NCBI GenBank assembly: GCA_900555715.1
Contig: USMC01000046.1
Location: forward strand, 1-20,661
Direction: 5' to 3'
Source: an uncultured Porphyromonadaceae bacterium
GTDB taxonomy: Bacteria; Bacteroidota; Bacteroidia; Bacteroidales; Muribaculaceae
Length of the DNA stretch: 20,661 nucleotides
In this document: piece after piece, positions 7,528 to 14,738 of the stretch
Layout of the letters: each line of letters begins with the position of its first letter
Numbering within the stretch: the stretch's first letter is position 1
Program-made: the position numbers and the translations under genes
Notes under the pieces: generated by a model
What the model saw: only the letters and a program-made list of their open reading frames with translations
Databases searched by the model: none
What the model was told of the DNA's origin: nothing

Positions 7528-8781
7528 ATGATTATCCAGCGACCTCATTATTTACAAAAAATCATAGACTGCCGCCACAACGGAATGATAAAAATCATAA
7601 CCGGCATACGGCGATGCGGTAAATCGTATCTGCTTTTTCAGTTGTTTTCCTCATGGTTGATGAAACAGGGAATTTCTGAAGACCACATCATTAAGATTGA
7701 TTTGGAAAATCGACGAAACAAGGCACTACGAGATCCTGATGTTCTTCTGGCACATATTGATTCGCTTGTTAAAGACGATTCCATGCACTATGTGATGATA
7801 GACGAAGTGCAGCTTGTAAATGAATTTGAGGATGTTCTGAACAGTTATCTTAAAGTGCCGAATGTGGATGTTTATGCGACAGGAAGCAATGCCAAGTTCC
7901 TTTCAAAAGACGTAATAACTACATTTCGTGGTCGAAGTTATGAAATAAAGGTCTATCCGTTGAGTTTCAGCGAATTTTTTTCTGTCTATAATGGCTCGCA
8001 GGAAAATGCTCTTGACGCATACATGACCTTTGGTGGAATGCCACAGATAATGGAATTCAATAACGATGAGCTGAAAAGCGATTATCTGAAGAATCTATAC
8101 ACAGAAACCTATCTGCGTGATATAAAGGAACGATATCAGATAAAAAATGATGAAGAAATGGAGAATTTGTTGGACTTCATATCTTCATCAATAGGGAGCC
8201 TTACGAATCCGTCAAAACTTGCAGACACGTTTACAACCGTAAAGAAAGAAAAAATAAGCCGGAACACGGTTTGCAGCTATCTTGAATATATTTGCGAGGC
8301 ATTTCTTGCCGAAAAAGCCTCGCGCTATGATGTCAAAGGAAAGAAATATCTTGAAACACCCTACAAATATTATTTCACAGACCTCGGCTTGAGAAATGCC
8401 CGGTTGAATTTCCGACAACTGGAACCCTCGCACATGATGGAGAATATTATCTACAATGAATTGCGAATCAGAGGCTTCAATGTAGATGTCGGCGTTGTTC
8501 CGGTTGTAAAGCGCAATGCAGAAGGCAAACAAGAGCGTATACGACTTGAAATAGATTTCGTATGCAACAAAGGCAGCAGAAAGTATTATATTCAATCAGC
8601 ATATCAGATGCTTGATGAAGATAAAATCCAGCAGGAAGAAGCATCCTTAAGAAACGTAGATGATTCATTTAAAAAAATAATTATTGTTGGCAGCGACATT
8701 ATTATTCGCCGTAATGAAGCCGGAATTACCACAATGGGAATATATGATTTCTTGTTAAAGGAAAATTCTTTAGAGCTATAA
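7528..8781 (+). CDS. AAA ATPase, AAA_14/DUF4143 type
   Basis: 417-residue stand-alone ATPase, cytoplasmic. The N-terminal AAA_14 domain has a Walker A motif G-I-R-R-C-G-K-S at 26-33, Walker B V-M-I-D-E-V at 89-94, a sensor-like A-T-G-S-N-A near 113-118, and the family-typical F-R-G-R-S-Y-E-I followed by P-L-S-F-S-E-F. The C-terminal DUF4143 part contains Y-L-E-Y-I-C-E-A-F-L and F-T-D-L-G-L-R. It ends in L-E-I-D-F-V then Y-Y-I-Q-S-A-Y, which resembles the core of the PD-(D/E)XK nuclease fold assigned to this domain. The family is widespread in Bacteroidales and archaea, and its biological role is poorly known. ATG 7528 is preferred over a TTG at 7456, because the latter coincides with the promoter. 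The gene is monocistronic, flanked by terminators, and clearly richer in A/T and in AAA and ATA codons than the surface genes around it, which suggests separate acquisition (inference). Confidence 0.9.
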   Translation: MIIQRPHYLQKIIDCRHNGMIKIITGIRRCGKSYLLFQLFSSWLMKQGISEDHIIKIDLENRRNKALRDPDVLLAHIDSLVKDDSMHYVMIDEVQLVNEFEDVLNSYLKVPNVDVYATGSNAKFLSKDVITTFRGRSYEIKVYPLSFSEFFSVYNGSQENALDAYMTFGGMPQIMEFNNDELKSDYLKNLYTETYLRDIKERYQIKNDEEMENLLDFISSSIGSLTNPSKLADTFTTVKKEKISRNTVCSYLEYICEAFLAEKASRYDVKGKKYLETPYKYYFTDLGLRNARLNFRQLEPSHMMENIIYNELRIRGFNVDVGVVPVVKRNAEGKQERIRLEIDFVCNKGSRKYYIQSAYQMLDEDKIQQEEASLRNVDDSFKKIIIVGSDIIIRRNEAGITTMGIYDFLLKENSLEL

Positions 8782-8810
8782 ATATCATAAGTTGTTTTTT
8801 AACAAAAATA

Positions 8811-8832
8811 AAGAGGCTGTGTCCAGCCTCTT
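8811..8832. terminator. Bidirectional terminator between convergent genes
   Basis: AAGAGGCTG (8811-8819) pairs with CAGCCTCTT (8824-8832) around TGTC. For the minus strand it is followed by a T-rich stretch (complement of the AAAAATAAAG before it), so it serves the minus-strand gene 8870-9979 well. For the plus-strand ATPase the T tract is weaker. Confidence 0.75.
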
Positions 8833-8869
8833 GTATTATAAATGTACGATTATTAAGTAACCTATCTAC

Positions 8870-9979
8870 TTATTTCTGCACCTTTGTGGCTTTTGCGACA
8901 CCGGAAGCGGTGGTTGTTACCTTGACGAAGACACCGTTGGAAGGATTGTCTACACGGAGACCCTGGAGGTTGTAGTATACGGTGCAGACGAGCTCGTCAG
9001 TGCCGATGGCGGAGACAGATGTTGTCTGTACAGGCAGGGGCTCGTCGAAGGTGAGTTTGGCCCATGCGCCCATTGTGCGCATATTATCACGCTCCTTGGA
9101 ATAGAGTACCCAATATCCGAAGTCGAGCTGCTTAGGGTCGGTGACGGGTTCGGAAACGAGCGGGGTGCTCTCCGTGGGGACGTCAACGTCAGTTTCAGCT
9201 TTAAAAGAATAGAGGCTGTAGAAACGTTTGCCATCGCTGTAGACGATATCTTCTGCGCTGTTGCTGTATGTGAAAACGCCATCGTTGTTGTTCAGAGTAA
9301 ACTCGCAGCAGGAAGGCAGGTCGTCCCAGTTGTAAACTTTGATTTTTTCGGGCTGAACATCAACATATACGCCGAAGCTCATAGTTTCTCCATCTTCTAC
9401 GGGATAGATCCAGTCATCGTTTTCGACGTCCCAGTTGATATCTCTTTTAAGGAATGTCATAAGAGCATTGGGTTTACGTACTTCGGTGACGATAGCCTCA
9501 GGAGAAGCGACTTCGAGCGAGCTGAAAGTATAAGGGACTTTCACGAGGTACCAGTTGTCGATTTTAAGCGTATTTTCTGTGATGGTGCCGGTCACGCGTG
9601 ACTTCATATATGCATCCTCCATCGGGCTGCTGAGCTTAGCGGCTTCCTCGCTGACAATCTGATAATAATATGTCTGATAGGTATCATAATCGTAATCACT
9701 GTCGATGTTCTGCGGAGCCACAGAGAGCGTGCCGTTCTCCCAGTCGACTGTGACAGTGAGCTTGTTGCCGGTGCCATTAAAATTGTTGATAGAGATGAGA
9801 TTCGTATTGGAAGCATCTGGATACTCAATTCCGACCGCGGAGCTGAGTTCGAAACCGCCCCCGACATAGTTATTGAACTGAGCGGTGTACTTTGCCAGCT
9901 CCTCCGGAGCGGGAGCTTCCATAGCATTCATCACAAATGCTCCGCACATTGCAGCAGAAAGAAGTAAAATCTTTTTCAT
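8870..9979 (-). CDS. Exported protein of unknown function with a C-terminal sorting-like tail
   Basis: 369-residue protein that I do not recognise. It has a signal peptide (M-K-K-I-L-L-L-S-A-A-M start, likely cleavage after V-M-N-A near residue 19). The mature part is acidic and strand-rich, with many Y, D, S and T residues, short runs such as D-S-D-Y-D-Y-D-T-Y, and no visible catalytic motif or membrane segment. The tail has Y-Y-N-L-Q-G-L-R-V and N-G-V-F-V-K-V and ends V-Q-K, a variant of the tail on the other exported proteins here. This supports the same export or attachment route. It lies downstream of the beta-helix/LRR gene on the same strand, 73 bp away, but a terminator-like hairpin (10015-10042) sits between them. 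Only a weak -7-like box (TAACTTTA, complement of 10000-10007) is visible upstream. Expression could therefore depend partly on read-through. A surface role is inferred. Confidence 0.75.
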   Translation of the reverse strand: MKKILLLSAAMCGAFVMNAMEAPAPEELAKYTAQFNNYVGGGFELSSAVGIEYPDASNTNLISINNFNGTGNKLTVTVDWENGTLSVAPQNIDSDYDYDTYQTYYYQIVSEEAAKLSSPMEDAYMKSRVTGTITENTLKIDNWYLVKVPYTFSSLEVASPEAIVTEVRKPNALMTFLKRDINWDVENDDWIYPVEDGETMSFGVYVDVQPEKIKVYNWDDLPSCCEFTLNNNDGVFTYSNSAEDIVYSDGKRFYSLYSFKAETDVDVPTESTPLVSEPVTDPKQLDFGYWVLYSKERDNMRTMGAWAKLTFDEPLPVQTTSVSAIGTDELVCTVYYNLQGLRVDNPSNGVFVKVTTTASGVAKATKVQK

Positions 9980-10014
9980 AAAAATAGAAATTTGGAATAT
10001 AAAGTTAGCAATAA

Positions 10015-10042
10015 GCCCGCGGCGGCGAAGTGCGCCGCGGGC
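10015..10042 (-). terminator. GC-rich hairpin after the beta-helix/LRR gene
   Basis: GCCCGCGGCG (10015-10024) and CGCCGCGGGC (10033-10042) form a perfect 10-bp stem with an 8-nt loop. On the minus strand it is followed by TTATTGC, a weak T tract. It may act as an attenuator or an mRNA-stabilising hairpin between two co-directional genes rather than a full terminator. Confidence 0.6.
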
Positions 10043-10052
10043 GAATAATTCA

Positions 10053-13000
10053 TTATTTTACACAGATCTTGCGCGTGACGGTGCTGCCGTCGGCAAGGGT
10101 GAGACGTGCGATGCATATACCGGCAGGATGTTCGAGCCGTTGCCCGGTAAGCGACCAGTAGCTTACAGCCACGACTTCGGCATTGATTTCTGCCTCGGGA
10201 GAGTCGATTCCGCTTGTGGCGGTGACGCGCCATCCCTTTTGCTGAGCAGCTGCGACATCGGCAGCCGAAGTGCCGGGCATATCGCTGATATTGAGAATCG
10301 AAATCCACTCGCTGCCGGCAAGAGGCTCCTGACCTGTGACGTCGGGGAGCGCTTCGATGACAGCATTGATAGCGTCTGTCTCCATGTCGTTGCCCTGAAT
10401 TTCAAGTCCGCAGAGCTCTGCGTGTCCTGCGATGTCGAGAGCGGAAAGGCTGTTCTCCTCGGCGGCAATACGGCGCAGCATGATGTTCTTGCTGACGTCG
10501 AGTGTCGTGAGCTTGTTCCGACCTATCTCAAGAAGGCTGAGATATGTATTGGCGGAAAGATCGATATCGGAGAGTTCGTTACCGTCGACTTTGAGCCAGT
10601 AGAGTGCAGTCTGCCGGCTGACATCGAGAGAAGCGAGCCTGTTATCGGCAACGGTAAGCTGCTGGCAGTACGGTGAGTTGGAAAGATCGAGTTCGGAGAT
10701 TTCGTTTCCGCAGGCATGGAGCAGACGAAGATTCGAGAGATGCGATATGTCGAGAGCAGCGAGATGATTGTTGTTGACATTCATCCATGCAATCTCGTTG
10801 TTAGCCGAAATGTCGAGCGATGTAAGCTCGTTGTCGTAGAGATAGAGACCCGTCAGCGCTTTCGCTCCGCTGAGGTCTATTTCGGTGAGCTTGTTGCCGC
10901 TGATGTTCAGCGTTTCGAGTACCTTGCAACCGTCGAGTCCTTTCACCTCAGCGATGGCATTGTTGCCGGCATAGAGCGCCTCAAGAGCCACAAGTCCGGT
11001 GAGGTCGAGCGCTGTCACATTGTTGTCATACAGGTTGACGTCGCGCAGCCCGGCGCGTCCGGCGATGTCGAGCGATGTGAGCTTGTTTCCTTCGCAGTTG
11101 ATCTCAACAAGCTTGCCGTGATGCGGCAGGATGAGTGCGGCGACAGAGTTGTTGTCGATGTCGACCGATGAAAGGTCGTCCATAGCGCTCAGGTCGAGCG
11201 TACCGGAAAGCTTGTTGCTGAATATCTGGAGCACGCGGAGCGCCTTGTTGTTCGTAAGGTCGAGCGATGCGATACTGTTGTTTTCGGCATATATGCCAGT
11301 GAGCATCGTGTTCTTGCTCACATCGAGCGCTGTAAGGGCGTTTGTGCCGGCCTGAAGTATGGTGAGCTGCGGTGCGGCGGTGACATCAATCTTCGTGAGT
11401 CCCTGCTCCGACACATTGAGGCGTGACAGCCCCGGAGCGAGGATTTCGATGCAGTTCGCACCTTCAAGGGGTATCTCTACCGCTTTGTTCACGTTGGGCT
11501 GCGCGTTGCTGACAGTATAGATAGCCGAACCTACGCGGAACTTAAGATTTCCGTCGGTAGTCATCAGGCGCAGGATAATACTTTCTTTCTGTCCGTCGAA
11601 AGTGAGGACAGCATTTGCCTGCTCTCTCTCGTCGCGGAACTCGTAAGCTCCCACATCTATGGACGAACCGGCTACACGCGGGTTGCCTGCCATATCGGTG
11701 CTTTCCTGACCTTCGGTGGATACTCCGGCGTCGATGAAGCTGCTACCCGGCGCGAGTTCCCAGCTTGCCTGCGCGAGCTGAGCAAGCTGTCCGCTGTCCT
11801 GGGCAAGACCGGTGAATGCCGATGGAGCAACGAAGTTCGCCATTTCGGCATCCGGGTTTCCGATGGTGTTGACTACATTTCTGAGCATACCGGTATCGGG
11901 CCACTCGGCGAGATTGGACACAGCGGGGTCTGCGTTGCGGTCGGCGTTATGCTGGAGTGTGCAGTTGGCGACTTTTCCTGCACGGATGCAGAGTCCGGCG
12001 CCAAGATATGCCATATTGTTGTATGCCACGCATCCGAACACGCTGCCGCCCTGTACGAAGATACCGCCTCCGTGACCGCCGAGCTGGTCGCCGAATTCGG
12101 TAGCATCGGCTTTGCAGCTGTAAACTTTCGCATGTGTCAGGGTTGCTCCGAGGTCGACATATATGCCGCCTCCGTTGAGTCCCTGGCAGTCAGCGACAGT
12201 GACATCGCTCATCTGTGCCTGCGCGAGCACCTGCTCGGCGGCATTAAGGACACCTACAACGTAGAATCCACCTCCGGCAGAAGCATAGCTGTGATATGCC
12301 TCGCAACCGGTGGTCTGTCCTCCGATGATATATGCGGCACCTCCGCCATCTTCACCGACACAGTCCTCGAAGAGACATCCTTCAACCTTAGCATTCTGTG
12401 CGAAGAGACCACCTCCGAGACCCTGCGAATAGCTTGAGTTTGAGTAGTTACGGGCAAAATGGCAGTTGACGACCGAAGCGTCGTCCGTGCCGTTGAGATA
12501 TACAGCACCTCCGAGAGCATTGATGACGTCGAGAACTTCATTGCGGAGCCAGCAGGAGTTTTCGTAGAAGCGGCATGCGTTGATGCTAACATTGCCGATT
12601 GCATATATGGCGCCTCCGCATGTTTTCACACGGTGTGCATTGGCATTTCCGCCGCGCACGGTAAGACCGTCGATAACGGTATGGTTGACAATACGTGCTG
12701 ACTGATAGAGAAGATGGGTCGCATTTTTATCAGTACCGGGAATCTGATTGGTATCGTCCTTCTTCCATGTGTGGCGATAGGTCGTACCGGGTGTAATCTC
12801 GCGCTCCCATACGTCGGGAACATCGTCGTTTCCGTCGAGTATCGTTTCATGGACGAATTCCCAGGGCTTCCCTCCGGCGGCGAGTTCACGCTGCGCCCTG
12901 TCGGTCTCCGTACCGGCAAAACCTCCGTAGATTGAAACGCCGTCTTTAATAGTGAATCCACGGGAGTTGGCTACGCGGCTGTCGACAATGCGCACGGGCT

Positions 13001-13202
13001 TGTAGAGCCCTTCCGCAATCCATATTTCGTCGCCGGCTACAGAAGCGTCAAGCGCCTGGTGCAGATCGGTAAACGCCGTTTCCCACGACTTGCCGTCGCC
13101 TGACTCGCCGGCGGCTCTGACATACACAACGGAAGCTCCGGCAGAGAAGCTTCCGAATGCAAGAAATGAAGTAACAATTAGCTTATAGAATCTTTTTCTC
13201 AT
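10053..13202 (-). CDS. Exported parallel beta-helix / LRR fusion protein
   Basis: 1049-residue protein with a signal peptide (M-R-K-R-F-Y-K start, cleavage likely after A-G-A-S near residue 24). Residues about 24-522 look like a right-handed parallel beta-helix of the polymorphic-membrane-protein or pectin-lyase-like type. The domain opens with V-Y-V-R-A-A-G-E-S-G-D-G-K-S-W, has repeated G-G-A-I-Y and G-G-G-I-Y turns, and closes with the typical D-M-A-G-N-P-R-V then I-D-V-G-A-Y-E-F. From about 591 to 940 there are about 17 LRRs of 21 residues (L-x-x-L-x-x-x-x-N-x-L-x-x-L-D-[LIV]-S pattern), some with the hydrophobic positions varied. The tail has Y-W-S-L-T-G-Q-R-L and A-G-I-C-I-A and ends C-V-K. 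ATG 13202 is chosen; a GTG at 13232 would add ten residues but overlaps the -7 promoter box. Cell-surface binding or adhesion is the most plausible role (inference). LRR sequence is similar in style, not in detail, to the protein at 3700-7362. Confidence 0.85.
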   Translation of the reverse strand: MRKRFYKLIVTSFLAFGSFSAGASVVYVRAAGESGDGKSWETAFTDLHQALDASVAGDEIWIAEGLYKPVRIVDSRVANSRGFTIKDGVSIYGGFAGTETDRAQRELAAGGKPWEFVHETILDGNDDVPDVWEREITPGTTYRHTWKKDDTNQIPGTDKNATHLLYQSARIVNHTVIDGLTVRGGNANAHRVKTCGGAIYAIGNVSINACRFYENSCWLRNEVLDVINALGGAVYLNGTDDASVVNCHFARNYSNSSYSQGLGGGLFAQNAKVEGCLFEDCVGEDGGGAAYIIGGQTTGCEAYHSYASAGGGFYVVGVLNAAEQVLAQAQMSDVTVADCQGLNGGGIYVDLGATLTHAKVYSCKADATEFGDQLGGHGGGIFVQGGSVFGCVAYNNMAYLGAGLCIRAGKVANCTLQHNADRNADPAVSNLAEWPDTGMLRNVVNTIGNPDAEMANFVAPSAFTGLAQDSGQLAQLAQASWELAPGSSFIDAGVSTEGQESTDMAGNPRVAGSSIDVGAYEFRDEREQANAVLTFDGQKESIILRLMTTDGNLKFRVGSAIYTVSNAQPNVNKAVEIPLEGANCIEILAPGLSRLNVSEQGLTKIDVTAAPQLTILQAGTNALTALDVSKNTMLTGIYAENNSIASLDLTNNKALRVLQIFSNKLSGTLDLSAMDDLSSVDIDNNSVAALILPHHGKLVEINCEGNKLTSLDIAGRAGLRDVNLYDNNVTALDLTGLVALEALYAGNNAIAEVKGLDGCKVLETLNISGNKLTEIDLSGAKALTGLYLYDNELTSLDISANNEIAWMNVNNNHLAALDISHLSNLRLLHACGNEISELDLSNSPYCQQLTVADNRLASLDVSRQTALYWLKVDGNELSDIDLSANTYLSLLEIGRNKLTTLDVSKNIMLRRIAAEENSLSALDIAGHAELCGLEIQGNDMETDAINAVIEALPDVTGQEPLAGSEWISILNISDMPGTSAADVAAAQQKGWRVTATSGIDSPEAEINAEVVAVSYWSLTGQRLEHPAGICIARLTLADGSTVTRKICVK

Positions 13203-13221
13203 GATTTTAAGTTTTACATTG

Positions 13222-13257
13222 CAAATGTACACAAAAATTCTGTATTTTATTTCAAAA
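13222..13257 (-). promoter_or_regulatory. Promoter of the beta-helix/LRR gene
   Basis: On the minus strand TACATTTG (complement of 13222-13229), followed by CA, is an exact TAnnTTTG -7 box. TTTTG (complement of 13253-13257) could serve as the -33 element, but the spacer of 23 nt is longer than usual. The predicted start near 13215 leaves only about 13 nt before ATG 13202. Confidence 0.55.
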
Positions 13258-13304
13258 ATGTAAAACTTTTCATTGTAAAGTGATATTTCTGCATCGCAAA
13301 AGCG

Positions 13305-14633
13305 TCATATAGCTTTCGCCGAGGCAACGAAAGCCTGCATAGCGTGGTCGGATTCTGCCACATACCGGGCAAGCGACTTGCCGTAATCTACAAGATTTCT
13401 GATTTTCCGGCGCGCCACCTTGCTGTCCATTGCAGCCTTCGCGACAAGCGGCGGCACCATTATCAGGAGACGGCGGTCGAAGGGTTTCGGAAGAATGTAG
13501 TCGGGACCAAAGACAAGATTTTCATCGGGATAGAGAGCGCAGACATCTTCTGACGTCTTATGCCGGGCGATACGCGCTATCGCTCTCGCCGCAGCGAGCT
13601 TCATCTCGGTATTGATGACGCGCGCACGGCAATCGAGCGCTCCGCGGAAAATATATGGAAAACCGAGCACATTATTGATCTGGTTAGGATAATCGGAGCG
13701 CCCGGTTGCATAGACAATGTCGGACCGCGTCGCCATTGCCACGTCGCGCGCTACCTCCGGATCGGGATTGGCAAGAGCGAACACGATGGGCTTTTCTGCC
13801 ATAGAAAGAAGCATATCAGGCGTCACGACATTTGCGACCGACAGCCCCAGGAAGGCATCGGCGCCGCACATGGCATCCGCAAGGGTATGCACATCAGGGC
13901 GTGAAGTTGCGAATTCGGCTTTCTGCGGTGTGAGCCCGGGACGGTCGGCGCGGATAACGCCTTTGCTGTCGCAGATAATAATGTTCTGGCGTTTTACTCC
14001 GAGGTCGACAAGCAGGCGCGTGCAGGCAATAGCTGCCGCTCCGGCACCGTTGACGACAAGATGTATGTCTTCTATTTTCTTGCCCTGCACGCAGGTAGCG
14101 TTAATGAATCCGGCGGCGACGATGACTGCCGTGCCGTGCTGGTCGTCGTGCATCACAGGGATGTCGCACTGCTCTATCAGGCGCCGCTCCACTTCGAAGC
14201 ACTCCGGTGCCTTGATGTCCTCAAGGTTTATGCCTCCGAAGCCTGTGGAAATGGCACGGACAACATCCGCCATGCGTGCCGGATCGGTCTCGTCGACTTC
14301 AATATCGACGGCGTTGATGCCCGCAAAGATTTTAAAGAGCATAGCCTTCCCTTCCATGACAGGCTTTGATGCCAGAGCGCCCAGATTGCCCAGCCCGAGA
14401 ACGGCTGTTCCGTTAGAGACGACGGCAAGAGTATTGTCGCGGTCGGTGTAAATCGCCGCTGCCGAGGGGTCGTCGGCTATCTTCAGGCAAGGATATGCCA
14501 CTCCGGGCGAATATGCCAGCGCAAGGTCGGCGGGCGTGCTGAACGGCTTCGTGGGCACTATCTCGATTTTTCCCGGCTCCGGATAGCGGTGATAGGCAAG
14601 AGCGTCGGACTGCTGTTTAGACATTTTCTTCAT
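13305..14633 (-). CDS. Malic enzyme, malic-domain-only form (oxaloacetate-decarboxylating)
   Basis: 442-residue cytoplasmic enzyme that converts malate to pyruvate and CO2 while reducing NAD(P). The N-terminal malic domain has the signature A-Y-S-P-G-V-A-Y-P-C with the likely catalytic Tyr41, Lys96 in E-G-K-A-M-L-F-K, probable metal ligands Glu138/Asp139 in L-E-D-I, and Asp163 in H-D-D-Q-H-G-T-A. The NAD-binding domain follows with G-A-G-A-A-A at 196-201, F-A-L-A-N-P-D-P-E and G-R-S-D-Y-P-N-Q-I-N-N. All motifs look intact. The sequence is closest in style to MaeB-type enzymes, which in many Bacteroidetes carry a C-terminal phosphotransacetylase domain (about 760 residues). Here the protein stops just after the malic domain, and there is no room or trace of the missing half downstream. 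NAD versus NADP preference cannot be read. An ATG at 14624 would be an alternative start three residues later. A terminator separates it from the gene upstream; I see no clear promoter. Confidence 0.92.
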   Translation of the reverse strand: MKKMSKQQSDALAYHRYPEPGKIEIVPTKPFSTPADLALAYSPGVAYPCLKIADDPSAAAIYTDRDNTLAVVSNGTAVLGLGNLGALASKPVMEGKAMLFKIFAGINAVDIEVDETDPARMADVVRAISTGFGGINLEDIKAPECFEVERRLIEQCDIPVMHDDQHGTAVIVAAGFINATCVQGKKIEDIHLVVNGAGAAAIACTRLLVDLGVKRQNIIICDSKGVIRADRPGLTPQKAEFATSRPDVHTLADAMCGADAFLGLSVANVVTPDMLLSMAEKPIVFALANPDPEVARDVAMATRSDIVYATGRSDYPNQINNVLGFPYIFRGALDCRARVINTEMKLAAARAIARIARHKTSEDVCALYPDENLVFGPDYILPKPFDRRLLIMVPPLVAKAAMDSKVARRKIRNLVDYGKSLARYVAESDHAMQAFVASAKAI

Positions 14634-14647
14634 AGTAGTACATTTTC

Positions 14648-14683
14648 AAAAATGCCCCGTCGGGCACGGATGTCCGCGGGGCA
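14648..14683 (-). terminator. Terminator of the glutaminase-like gene
   Basis: TGCCCCG (14653-14659) pairs with CGGGGCA (14677-14683), with an inner CGGA/TCCG stem (14667-14670/14673-14676). On the minus strand it is followed by TTTTT (complement of 14648-14652). It lies between the glutaminase-like gene and the malic enzyme. Confidence 0.75.
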
Positions 14684-14738
14684 CGATTTACGGAAAATAT
14701 ATATAACATTCAACCATAAATAGCTGTTAAGCAAACTT

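Noticed and set aside
10386..11430. Regular repeat of about 63 bp that could be taken for a repeat array
   Set aside because: The period equals one 21-residue LRR, the copies are diverged and in frame, and there are no identical direct repeats with unique spacers, so it is not a CRISPR array.
13203..13304. Possible frameshifted remains of a phosphotransacetylase domain after the malic enzyme
   Set aside because: Only 102 bp separate the two genes, part of it is a promoter, and no frame shows family-like sequence.
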